Source: Lachancea dasiensis (lineage: Eukaryota; Ascomycota; Saccharomycetes; Saccharomycetales; Saccharomycetaceae). From it: a stretch of 64,000 bases of DNA. The stretch covers positions 1,117,802 to 1,181,801 of the forward strand of contig LT598455.1 of assembly GCA_900074725.1 (NCBI GenBank). Reading direction: 5' to 3'. The notes under the pieces were generated by a model that saw nothing but the letters and a program-made list of their open reading frames with translations, searched no databases and was not told the DNA's origin. This document shows positions 46,162 to 55,092 of the stretch, one piece after another (the stretch's first letter is position 1; each line of letters opens with the position of its first letter). The position numbers were made by a program, and so were the translations under genes.

Positions 46162-48832
46162 ATGGGTATGTTCTATTATATGATAAAGGAGGACAGTAAA
46201 CCAAACTCACAGGTAACTAACCAAGCCTTTATGGGCATCTTTAGATAAAGCTATTGTAAAGGGACTCAACGATAAACTCTATGAGAAACGGAAAGCTACT
46301 GCTATCAATTTGGAGAAACTCGTGAAACAATGTTTAGCCGAAGGGAACTACGATCGCGTTGACGCCATCTTGGACGAGCTATGCAGGGACTTCGCATATG
46401 CGTTGCATCAACCCATGGCCCGAAACGCGGGTTTAATGGGGCTGGCAGCAGGGGCCATTGCGTTAGGCTCGACGGAGGTAGCGCGCTATTTGGACCGAAT
46501 TCTTCCGCCTGTACTAGCTTGCTTTGGGGATCAAAATGATCAGGTTCGCTTTTATGCGTGTGAAAGTCTGTATAACATTGCCAAGATCGCGAAAGGAGAA
46601 ATCCTGGTATATTTCAACGAGATTTTCGACGTACTCTGTAAAATCAGCGCTGATACAGAGTCATCGGTAAGGGGAGCCGCTGAGCTGCTCGATCGGTTAA
46701 TAAAAGACATTGTTGCGGAACGTGCTTCGAATTATATAAGCATTGTAAGCAGCAATCCAGAAGATCTGTCGCCTGCAACACGCACTGATCCTCAAACTGG
46801 TGAGGTATTACAGGAGGAGTACAAACAAGAGCCTCAGTTTGCATTCTCGCTGCCTAAATTCATTCCCTTACTGACAGAACGGATCTATGCTATAAACCCG
46901 GACACGAGGATGTTCTTGGTGTCATGGCTACAAGTCTTGGAAAACATTCCTGATTTGGAGCTGGTCACCTACCTACCCTCCTTTTTAGGTGGCCTTTTCA
47001 CCTTTCTTGGTGACACTCACAAGGATGTTCGAACCGTGACGCATTCCTTAATAGACTTGCTACTTCATGAAACGCAGCGTATCTCTGAAGTTAAAGCCAT
47101 TGCTAAAAAAAAAATAGATGAGAAAGCTCAAAAACGGCTGGTGTCAGAAGAGTCCTCTATAAAGAAACAAGATGGGCTTTCCATCAGCGAAAGAAAGAAG
47201 TCTCTGCTAACCGCTTTTGAACAGCTTGCGGTCAAAGATTCGCCACACGTACCTAAGAATAGATCAGCTTCTGGTGGAGATGAACTTAAGACCACCGAGA
47301 TTTCCGAACCAACTTCGGCTACAGAGAACTTGGAAAAGGCGGGCTTGGGGGCCACTAAGATGCTTGAATCAATAGATTCTAACGATGGTGATCTCTATAA
47401 TCCTGGCCAGGACATTCATTTAGACTTTCCTAAAATTATCGAGATACTCATTAACACTCTCACTTCTTCGGAGCCTGAAATCCAACTAGTGGTTTTGACG
47501 TGGATAGACACTATACTGGATATCTGTCCCTCTGCATTTTTACCATTCCTATCCCGATTATTGTCACTTCTTTTGAAGATTTTAAGTGATGTTGATCAAA
47601 GAGTCCGAAAACTGGCCCGGGCGGTAAACGAAAAGCTTATTGATTTGACAGGTAAGTTCGATTATAAAGATGGACCCGACGCCATAAATTACGGGCCTAT
47701 AGTTAACACCCTCACGTTGCACTTTTTGGATAGTGACGTCGTCGCTAAAGTTGCGTGCCTCGAATGGCTGATCTTGATTTATCACAAAGTTCCTAAGCAG
47801 CTATTAGAACACAGTGACAGCACCTTTCTGACCTTATTGAAATCTCTCTCTGATAAGGATAACCAGTTGATTTCGAAAGCTTTGGATTTGTTAGGGGATT
47901 TGTGCAATAATTCGAATGACGAATATTTCAAAAAGTTTGTAGGAGAACTACTGCTTCTTTTCAAAAACGATGGGAGGCTTATGAAAACAAGAGCCAGTCA
48001 CATCTTTAGACAACTCGGTATAAAACTTTCCACCGAAAAGGTGTACAATGTGATTTCGTCCATTTTAGAAAAAGAAGAAGATATTCTGTTCGTGCGGATG
48101 ATGATTCAGATACTCAATACCAATTTGATCACGGCCCCAGAGTTCGAAGGTTTGAGAAAGAAACTGAAGGCCGATACTGATAGTGACTTCTTTTCTTGCC
48201 TTTTTAAGTCATGGTCACATAACCCAACCTCTCTACTTTCTCTTTGTTTATTGGCAGGCAAATATGAACTTGCGTACTACGTCCTACAGACTTTCGTGGA
48301 ATATGAACTATCAGTGAATGATTTAGTGCAGATAGACATTTTAGTTCAATTGCTAGAATCTCCGGTTTTCACTAGCCTACGGCTGCAATTGTTGGAGCAG
48401 GAGCGTTTCCCGTACCTTTACAAATGTCTATATGGCATTTTGATGGTACTGCCACAATCCAAAGCTTTCCAAATACTCAACACCAGACTCAGTAGTGTCA
48501 GCGCACTAGCAGCCCGTAAAATTCCATCTAGTCCTGTTTACAAGCTCAATAACGGGTCCGGAAATTTAAGTGTTGGCGTTTCACAAGAATCTATTAATTC
48601 CAATAATTCCATCCATCAAAAGACGGCAAAATTTCAAGGCCTTTTGGACCACTTTAAAAACGTTTGTGATGCTGAGTTGAGCTCAAGTAAGTCAAACGCA
48701 GTTGAAGACACACACTTTGCGCTTCTAGATCACGTCTTGAAGAGTGAGGCTTCTTTTGGGAGTTCAAGCTCTCCAGTGAATGGAACCGAAAACGAGAATG
48801 ACGACACTCAATCGGTCATCTTTCATGGATAA
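46162..48832 (+). CDS. VAC14: Vac14, scaffold of the PI(3,5)P2 kinase complex, with intron
   Basis: Vac14 is the HEAT-repeat scaffold that holds the Fab1 kinase and Fig4 phosphatase together on the vacuole membrane. The spliced product is 863 residues. A first coding exon of only four bases (ATGG) joins across a 79-nt intron to ATAAAGCTATTG, giving MDKAIVKGLNDKLYEKRKA, which aligns with the S. cerevisiae start MEKSIAKGLSDKLYEKRKA. Without the intron the first ATG of the long frame would cut 23 conserved residues. ALHQPMARNAGLMGLAAGAI, CFGDQNDQVRFYACESLYNI and SADTESSVRGAAELLDRLIK show the conserved HEAT region; the C-terminal tail after about residue 780 is variable. As I recall, S. cerevisiae VAC14 has no intron. 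Confidence 0.95.
46166..46244 (+). other. Intron of VAC14
   Basis: The intron begins with the perfect yeast donor GTATGT, has a branch site AACTAAC (46215-46221) 24 nt before the end, and closes with TTTAG. Splicing restores the conserved N-terminus of Vac14 in frame, which is strong evidence that it is real. Confidence 0.92.
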
Positions 48833-49123
48833 ATACCTGCTTATATATTTTATAATGCGTTACTTGGATTTCTTAGCATGGCCTAAAGAAGTTTGTTACG
48901 GAGTGCGTAGTTCATTATCCCAAAATCAAAGATTCTCCTCAGAAGAAATTACGTGTTATTCAATCATCATAAATCATTTCCCTATAAATTCGCCAAGAGC
49001 CCTAACCGATAGATCTATAGGCCTCGTCCAACCAATAATGCTTATTGGCAGCATCCACTCGGAGCTGATCAAGGAAGGTGGTGAAACTGTAGTGCTATCA
49101 ATTGAGATTATCCAAGCTAATGC

Positions 49124-50362
49124 TCATTGCAAGAGCTCGTCTCTAAAATGAGTTTGGAAATTGCCGCGCCTTGTTTCAGACCGGATCTTACGATTAATGT
49201 GTTGGCGTTCTACCTGTTGAGCTTTTTTATCATTCTTTTTTAACATTTTTTCGGTGACACCGCCTAAGAATCTTCTATCACCTAATGCAACTGTTCTGTT
49301 TCCATCACTAGCATCAGGAGGAAGTGGTAGATTCTGGCGATAGTATCTTCTCATCGAACGGTGGCCCGCTCTAACACCTGTTGGTAACGAAAGCTCGACA
49401 CCAGAATCGTCGATTTCCGCCTGGGTAAAGTTGGAATTTATTCCTTGAACAACATTCTCGTCAATAACTTCCACACCTGGAGCATGCGGTGGTTCAGCAT
49501 TTTGTGTCGTGGAACTATCGCTAGACTGGGATGATTCGAGATCGTTGTGCTCTAACGAGCTGAAGTCGTAAAAATCTGAAATCTTGAAACGGTCATCCTT
49601 GGTTTCGTAGGGCAACTTTCCATGGCCCTTAGACGCAATATGGGCACGTATACTTTCAAGACTGCTACCTTGAAAAGAGCAGCACAAACACCGCTTGGCG
49701 ACCACGATGGAATCAACCAAGTATCTCAGTAATCCTTCTAGGTTTGTCAAGTAAGATCTTTCTGGAATATAAAGCCCGTGTGCCCTGAACATGTGGTTGA
49801 CATTGCGCTCGACTTCCTTATTCTCTGCGCCACAAAAAATGCAATTTGATTTAAAGAGTTCTCTATCATTCGAAGGATCGTCGTCTTCGGATTTCTCACT
49901 GTCATAATCACTAGTATAGTAGTCGTAGTTTGAATCGGTGGTGAACCCATGATCGTAGGATTTTTCATCGTCGAAATCGGTGCTTTGCAGGGAGAACTTC
50001 GAGATGTCTGATGCTATAGACATCGCCGGCGAGGTTGAACGAAATTCATCTCTTTCGCTCTTTTGAAGGTCTTCAAGTGGGCGTCCTCTCTTTTTTTTGG
50101 GCTTTGCCTTAGGATTTGCATTTGACGAACGACGTTCTCTTGATTTCAAGAGTGGAAAACCAAACTCATCCACTTGGTTGAGTTCCTTCTCCTTTTCGGA
50201 AATTTGCACTTTTTCCGCAAACAGATCGGCAGAAATCGGCGCTAACTGGGCTATTTTACGCTTTAAGTTGTACCTGTGCCACTCTGTCTTCATATGGTAC
50301 CGCTGTTGGTCACTAGATCTGAATTGAATCAAACAAGCATTACATGTAAATGCCGCATTCAT
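49124..50362 (-). CDS. REH1: Reh1, cytoplasmic 60S ribosome maturation factor
   Basis: Reh1, paralogue of Rei1, is a zinc-finger protein acting late in cytoplasmic 60S subunit maturation, where its C-terminus enters the polypeptide exit tunnel. The 412-residue protein begins with a C2H2 finger (FTCNACLIQFRSSDQQRYHM, then KTEWHRYNLKRK). Two further fingers lie in the middle: CIFCGAENKEVERNVNHMF followed by RAHGLYIP, and CLCCSFQGSSLESIRAHIAS followed by KGHGKLPYETK. Between them are a basic KPKKKRGRP patch and acidic linkers. The C-terminal block HRSMRRYYRQNLPLPP and the end NFQTHFRDELLQ are near-identical to S. cerevisiae Reh1. VAC14 is convergent, with about 290 bp between the stops. Confidence 0.95.
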   Translation of the reverse strand: MNAAFTCNACLIQFRSSDQQRYHMKTEWHRYNLKRKIAQLAPISADLFAEKVQISEKEKELNQVDEFGFPLLKSRERRSSNANPKAKPKKKRGRPLEDLQKSERDEFRSTSPAMSIASDISKFSLQSTDFDDEKSYDHGFTTDSNYDYYTSDYDSEKSEDDDPSNDRELFKSNCIFCGAENKEVERNVNHMFRAHGLYIPERSYLTNLEGLLRYLVDSIVVAKRCLCCSFQGSSLESIRAHIASKGHGKLPYETKDDRFKISDFYDFSSLEHNDLESSQSSDSSTTQNAEPPHAPGVEVIDENVVQGINSNFTQAEIDDSGVELSLPTGVRAGHRSMRRYYRQNLPLPPDASDGNRTVALGDRRFLGGVTEKMLKKNDKKAQQVERQHINRKIRSETRRGNFQTHFRDELLQ

Positions 50363-50662
50363 GCCAAATATTGAAAGTTTATTAGGGGAGAACGAAGTTG
50401 TTAAGAGAACCTTGGGTATAATGTGTCGGTCAGTTCAGTGTTCAATGTTCCGTATATATTTTGAGCAATACAGTGCTTAATAAACCCTTCGGAGGCGACA
50501 CATTAACCGAAAATGACATTGGGCAGGAACAACTCTGTTGGCCGAACAAAGCTATACTTGACGTCCAACCAGCATAGCATCTGCTCGGAAACTTGGGTGT
50601 TATGTGAACGTCACTTCTATATAGTTTACATTTTATTAATTACAACCTCCGCGTTACCAGTA
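50363..50662. other. Intergenic region upstream of REH1
   Basis: This 300-bp spacer carries the REH1 promoter and the TSR1 3' end. No PAC or RRPE element was seen here, in contrast to the other ribosome-biogenesis genes in the window. A TATATATTTTGAG lies about 90 bp upstream of REH1. Confidence 0.45.
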
Positions 50663-53065
50663 CTAAAAGTCCAAAGGCTTGGATACCCGAGGCCACACTC
50701 TCTTGAACAACGACATTGCCACGACATCCTGAGCCGAGAGTTTTCCATCAAAAGTGGCTTTGAAATAGCCATGAGTACCTAAGCTTTCCTTGATAAAACC
50801 AGACCTGCCGCTCTTAGTGAAAAGTGGAATAGACTTGAACCATTCGACGTCTTCAGGACGGAAGAACATGTACCGCACGGTGACTACGCTCTTGTGGAAC
50901 CTGAATGGATCACCCGTTAAAATAGACCTCTTGCTGATGATACGAGTGTGGTCGGCGTTGAGGAAAGACCCATGGCCGACAAACTTGATACCCTTAATGT
51001 CATCTGCAGACTCTTTGAAGAAAAGGGCAGGCGATTGTGTAAAGTCTACTGGAGCAATGCACGTGGCAATCGATGCTGAATCCTGGTGCAGAAAACGTTC
51101 AAATTTATGAACATTATTAGGAGTATTAGATGTGGAAGAAAACAGAGGTTGAATCTGATATCTTCTGACACCGTACTGCACAAATAAAGCTGCCTTCGAG
51201 GGAACAGGGTCTTCAAAATCCTCCCACCTCTGAATCGAGAAATTAACTAACGCATTCTTGTGTTCGTGTTTTAACAATCCGTAGACAGCCAAGACTTGAT
51301 GCTGAGGATCTTTCAACTTGGATAGAAGACTTTTCTTGACCATTATATGAAGCTTGATTCGATCACCTGCGATAACTTCAGCTCCTTTGATAGCTTCCTT
51401 CGTGATTCTATTCCTAGTACTAGTGTAATTACCAATTCGCAGGATGCGCTTGAATTCAGGAGTAGCGTCAGGGTCATGCTCATCCACGTCCCAAACACAG
51501 TTATGCAAATTTTTTAAACCTCTATACCTCTTCAGTCTTTCAATTGCAGACTGAGAAGGTTCGAGCTCTATTTCATCCGGGAATGCCCTATCCTCGCTTT
51601 CTAGAGCACGATATTCGTTAAGTTGTCGTTCTTCTTCCTCGGGAGACAGGTCAACAAACATGTCATCTTGTCCCAAATCGTGCTGGTCCTCAGCTTCATC
51701 GTCGACCATGTCGCCATCGCTTTCAGAAGCATCCATGTCGGCATCTTCAGCCATATTGTTGTCGTCGTTATCCATCAATTCTTCCTCGTCCGCCGCTTCT
51801 ATCACATCATCAAGGTACCACCTGGCTTGATAATCCGAAGTTCCTTTGGGAAGTCTCTTTCTCCCCATAGGCTGCTCCCGGCCGGGAAGGAATCCATGAT
51901 CGTCGTAACGAGCGGCCGTCAACTCGTCGTACTGAAAATTCTCACGATCCGAATATTCCTCCATGTCCATATCCTTGGGAGCGTAATCATCCAGCGTGTC
52001 TTGAGAGTCGGGATTGGGTTCAAATGCAGAAATCAAATCCAAGTCTAGAGGATCGGAAGATTGATTTTTTTTGGCCTTGACAATCCTGCGATTCGAGTCG
52101 GACAACTTTTCGATTTGAGAGAGTTGAAAGTCGCCCAGTCCTGGGATGTGAACTAGCCGGTTTGCGTCGAATCCAATCCCGCGCACCGTACCCTTGACTA
52201 TAAGGATGCCTTCGGAATCACCGCCAGGAACGTCCCCTGTCGCCTCTTCGAATTCTACCGATTCGGCAACCATATATCCTCGATTATCCCTCCAGCTCAC
52301 TTGCCGGGGATATTTCTGGCACAGCGTGCGTAGTGCGTTCAGTGCCTCGGTGGGCTTTTCTAAGTTGTATATGCGTTCTTCGTTGGGGAAAAAGTGCGTG
52401 AAGAAACTGGTCAGTGACTGCTTGAGATCCAGCTGGAACTTTTCCTTAGGATGTGCGCTGGAAAGATTAGTAACACACCCCATGTACGATGAAATACCTT
52501 GGAGTTCCACGGCGCGAATGATTTGCTCGCCGTATTCAGTGTCGACTTCCGCAGCAGCACTGAGGCCAAATATGGTGAAATCGGCAACCTTAGTGGTATC
52601 CAGGATGTTGATGAAATTCTGCATGTCCGGAACCACAAACTTCAAGTTGGCTCTAAACTTCTTGACCGGACAGTTGAATACGCAAGGAGCACTGGACACT
52701 GGCAGCTGGCACGGGGCATCGGGATCCGCGCTGGCCGTTGCCACGATTTGTGCTACTATGTCCAATGCATTGACGTCTGGCGTCAGAGGGATCACTGCGA
52801 CGATTTTCTCCGCTCCGTTGGAGCCTTCAAAGAGCCGACGTATCTCCAATGCATCCATAACCTTCTGTTCGCGCGCTTGTTTGGCGGCATTGGTACGCTG
52901 AAGTTTCGATACAACTTTAGGTCCGTTTGACTTCTTGTGCGACGCCCCAGTACCCTTCTCGACTTTGCCCTTGTGCATGTTCTTGAGAGCTCCTTTTGAA
53001 GCATGTTTGGATTTGAACGGTTTGTGGCCGTTTTTGACCGATGATCTGTGCGAATGCCCTGCCAT
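50663..53065 (-). CDS. TSR1: Tsr1, 40S pre-ribosome maturation factor
   Basis: Tsr1 is a GTPase-like protein related to Bms1 that sits on late pre-40S particles and blocks premature joining of translation factors. The 800-residue protein starts with the basic family N-terminus [20 protein letters not shown]. The translational-GTPase-like domain follows (about residues 75-230), but I see no P-loop GxxxxGK, as expected for Tsr1. [20 protein letters not shown] belongs to the AARP2CN region. A highly acidic stretch lies at about 425-480, then [20 protein letters not shown] and the C-terminal beta-barrel domain with [20 protein letters not shown] and the end [14 protein letters not shown]. The next gene is RPS29, as at S. 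cerevisiae YDL060W-YDL061C. Confidence 0.97.
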   Translation of the reverse strand: MAGHSHRSSVKNGHKPFKSKHASKGALKNMHKGKVEKGTGASHKKSNGPKVVSKLQRTNAAKQAREQKVMDALEIRRLFEGSNGAEKIVAVIPLTPDVNALDIVAQIVATASADPDAPCQLPVSSAPCVFNCPVKKFRANLKFVVPDMQNFINILDTTKVADFTIFGLSAAAEVDTEYGEQIIRAVELQGISSYMGCVTNLSSAHPKEKFQLDLKQSLTSFFTHFFPNEERIYNLEKPTEALNALRTLCQKYPRQVSWRDNRGYMVAESVEFEEATGDVPGGDSEGILIVKGTVRGIGFDANRLVHIPGLGDFQLSQIEKLSDSNRRIVKAKKNQSSDPLDLDLISAFEPNPDSQDTLDDYAPKDMDMEEYSDRENFQYDELTAARYDDHGFLPGREQPMGRKRLPKGTSDYQARWYLDDVIEAADEEELMDNDDNNMAEDADMDASESDGDMVDDEAEDQHDLGQDDMFVDLSPEEEERQLNEYRALESEDRAFPDEIELEPSQSAIERLKRYRGLKNLHNCVWDVDEHDPDATPEFKRILRIGNYTSTRNRITKEAIKGAEVIAGDRIKLHIMVKKSLLSKLKDPQHQVLAVYGLLKHEHKNALVNFSIQRWEDFEDPVPSKAALFVQYGVRRYQIQPLFSSTSNTPNNVHKFERFLHQDSASIATCIAPVDFTQSPALFFKESADDIKGIKFVGHGSFLNADHTRIISKRSILTGDPFRFHKSVVTVRYMFFRPEDVEWFKSIPLFTKSGRSGFIKESLGTHGYFKATFDGKLSAQDVVAMSLFKRVWPRVSKPLDF

Positions 53066-53165
53066 TTTGCAAAATTGGTATCAATAAAAACCTGCTATAC
53101 GATCAACCAAACCCTGTGCCTTTCGTTTTGCCAGAGCCTTTTTCTATTTTGCACTCTTATTGCTG

Positions 53166-53217
53166 GCGATGCTCATCGCATGGATTCGACAGAAGTTAGT
53201 CTATAGTTAAAATTTTC
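53166..53217. promoter_or_regulatory. PAC palindrome and RRPE upstream of TSR1
   Basis: GCGATG-CT-CATCGC (53166-53179) is an inverted repeat that contains the PAC element GCGATGAGC on the minus strand, about 105-115 bp before the TSR1 start. AAAATTTTC (53209-53217) is an RRPE core 30 bp further out. This is the standard yeast ribosome-biogenesis promoter, and TSR1 is a gene of that class. Confidence 0.75.
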
Positions 53218-53229
53218 AATACATTCCAT

Positions 53230-53316
53230 TAGGGCTGGACTGCTAGGGCTTAATTCTCGAAGAAAACCATTTGGATTAGCCAACGATATGCACAATAGGG
53301 CTTTGGGATTAGGGCT
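53230..53316 (+). promoter_or_regulatory. Two pairs of TAGGGCT (Tbf1-type) boxes between TSR1 and RPS29
   Basis: TAGGGCT occurs four times on the same strand, at 53230, 53244, 53296 and 53310. The two members of each pair start exactly 14 bp apart. Two copies are the longer TTAGGGCT, the reverse complement of AGCCCTAA, which fits the Tbf1 consensus. Tbf1 controls ribosomal-protein genes in Candida albicans and snoRNA genes in S. cerevisiae. The boxes could serve TSR1, RPS29 or both. Confidence 0.6.
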
Positions 53317-53410
53317 GGATATCAGTTTTAGTTGTGACTTTGCATCCGTACATTTTTAGATAATTATTATTTTTTTCAATTCAATAAAACTTTCTGGTAT
53401 TTTTTGGCCT

Positions 53411-53446
53411 CACCCCACGCAAAACTTTTTTCATCTCACCCACGCA
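53411..53446 (+). promoter_or_regulatory. Two Rap1-like boxes upstream of RPS29
   Basis: CACCCCACGCA (53411-53421) and CACCCACGCA (53437-53446) are tandem near-copies 26 bp apart, with T-rich sequence between and around them. They resemble the Rap1 consensus (ACACCCRYACAY) but do not match it fully. Tandem Rap1 sites of this spacing are typical of ribosomal-protein promoters. They lie about 215-250 bp before the proposed RPS29 splice donor. Confidence 0.45.
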
Positions 53447-53658
53447 CTGATATTTTGCGTGTAGAGTGATCATTACATGGTGTGGACCAAGCATTGTGCG
53501 GTAGATTCTGAGGGAGTGCTGATGAGAGGTGAGTGGGAATCTGGCAAGCTCAAACTCTGGGAACCAACCGGCGAACTTGAAGAATAGTTATTCAATTGCA
53601 GTGCACGTAGTGGTTCAACTCATAGGTTAGATTCAAACTCAAGAGATTATCGCTTAAA

Positions 53659-54144
53659 GTATGTCTGAATGGGCAGTAAATGGAGCAGACAAGTGGAGAG
53701 AAAATGGCGCACCGTCAATAGTGGGTAGGTGTGCGAGCACCGTGGTTTAGAAGTGCTGCGCAAAACTAGATTGAAATTTGAACCAGAGAAGTAGCGGCGA
53801 TGGAACCTGAGGCGGTGATGTATAATGTCGGCATCCGCAGCGGTTATGGGAACAGGCTGTGTGGTATGGACTACTTGGCTGGATTCAGTGTGCGCACAGG
53901 CTGGGAACGGCTTTTTCAGCTTAGTTGCATGGGCTGTGGTACAGGTTTTCAGTTTTAGTGGGCATGGGCCGTGGTACAGATTTTCAGTTTTAGTGGCACA
54001 GGCCGTGGTACACACCAGCGTGGGTACCGAGCCACGGGTAAAGTCGCTTCTTCGATGTGAAACTAAAGGTTGTTTATGTGACGGTGTTGCTCTCAAGTGT
54101 CGTTTGATCCACCCCCAATTTTCTTCTACTAACTTTTCCGGCAG
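53659..54144 (+). other. Probable 5' UTR intron of RPS29, 486 nt
   Basis: A perfect donor GTATGT (53659-53664) and a perfect branch site TACTAAC (54127-54133) are followed 12 nt after the branch A by the acceptor CAG (54142-54144), four bases before the RPS29 ATG. The size of about 490 nt is typical of ribosomal-protein gene introns in yeasts. The first exon would be non-coding. The 35-bp tandem repeat listed next lies inside it. Confidence 0.75.
53927..54012 (+). repeat. 35-bp tandem repeat, about 2.5 copies, in the RPS29 intron
   Basis: Unit 1 (53927-53961) and unit 2 (53962-53996) differ at only two positions. Each starts GCATGGGC(T/C)GTGGTACAG and ends TTTTCAGTTTTAGTGG. A partial third unit (53997-54012) keeps GGCCGTGGTACA. 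Weaker similarity upstream (CTTTTTCAGCTTAGTTG) suggests an older copy. The open frames across it are a by-product of a repeat length that is not a multiple of three. Confidence 0.85.
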
Positions 54145-54148
54145 CAAT

Positions 54149-54319
54149 ATGGCTCACGAAAACGTCTGGTTCTCTCACCCAAGAAACTTCGGTAAAGGTT
54201 CTCGCCAATGCCGTGTCTGCAGCTCCCACCAGGGTTTGATCAGAAAGTACGGTTTGAACATCTGCCGTCAATGCTTCAGAGAAAAGGCTAACGACATTGG
54301 TTTCAACAAATACAGGTAA
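54149..54319 (+). CDS. RPS29: Small-subunit ribosomal protein Rps29 (uS14)
   Basis: Rps29 is uS14, a small zinc-binding protein in the head of the 40S subunit. The 56-residue product is the same length as S. cerevisiae Rps29A/B and nearly identical ([20 protein letters not shown] at the start, [20 protein letters not shown] near the end). Cys21, Cys24, Cys39 and Cys42 form the zinc finger. The ATG at 54149 is the family start; open frame further upstream is non-coding intron. S. cerevisiae has two copies from the genome duplication, on chromosomes IV and XII next to TSR1 and STE23 respectively. Here one gene sits between both neighbours. Confidence 0.97.
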   Translation: MAHENVWFSHPRNFGKGSRQCRVCSSHQGLIRKYGLNICRQCFREKANDIGFNKYR

Positions 54320-55092
54320 GCAAATCGAACTGTTAGCTTGTCGACTTCTGTGCCTTGTCTGAGCGTGAGAGTTTGGTTTTTGCTGGGAGCGTCAGAACAG
54401 GAACTTAACCGTCCAGCATTTGCCGCGGTTGGTTCTACCTTTCTGCTGTTCTACTTAGTACTTCCGACGGGCTCTCACCCAAACTCGCTGTAATCGTATA
54501 GCATCCTTCTACATAATTAAAAAATACAATTAAACTACGTTTGACATCGTTCCGAAAACTCACTTGGCTGTCTGAGGACGCTATGTGGTCGGACAAACCC
54601 TAGATACCTGGGTTGACGTGGAAGGTTCGCATATTTCAATATTTCAAGAATTACCCGGGGCTGTCGTTGTTCACCTGTGTGTTGTCCAATTTTGTATAAA
54701 TATCGGTAATTGATAGTCACATCTTGATAAATTAAGAACACTTTTTGTTGCATTTCTTCTCTCTTTGAATCAAAAATGCACGGAAACGATGCCACAGTTA
54801 GCTTAGTCTGTCTTCTAACAGCTGCTAATTGCCAATATTCCATTTCCTATTTATAGGAAGTTAATAAAATGGAATATGAGTTTCCCAGATTAACTTATGA
54901 AATGACTGGATTTTAGGAAGTTCGCGGTCCGTGATTCCTTCTGGAACGATAGACCGGGAATGTCGAAGAAAGGCTACATTTTTTTTCTCAAGGAGAGTGA
55001 TCTTGAAGGTAAATTGTGCTCTGTAGACGAGCGCTTCTTGACAAAGATCAATTATATTCTATACATGACTTTTCAGAGATCAATCTACTTAA
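54320..55092. other. Convergent intergenic region RPS29/STE23
   Basis: This 773-bp stretch holds the two 3' ends. A run ATTAAAAAATACAATTAAA about 200 bp after the RPS29 stop could help 3'-end formation. A 102-codon minus-strand frame at 54535-54843 has no family resemblance and no plausible role. No RNA gene was recognised. Confidence 0.45.

Noticed and set aside
48842-49151. Plus-strand open frame after VAC14, up to 123 codons
   Set aside because: It overlaps the VAC14 end in another frame and the REH1 end on the opposite strand, and has no family resemblance.
53641-54148. Open frames on both strands upstream of RPS29 as a separate gene or an N-terminal extension
   Set aside because: Rps29 is complete from 54149. 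The upstream frames run through the tandem repeat and the splice signals of the proposed intron.
54535-54843. 102-codon minus-strand frame between RPS29 and STE23
   Set aside because: No recognisable domain; it lies in a convergent 3' region where a gene is unlikely.
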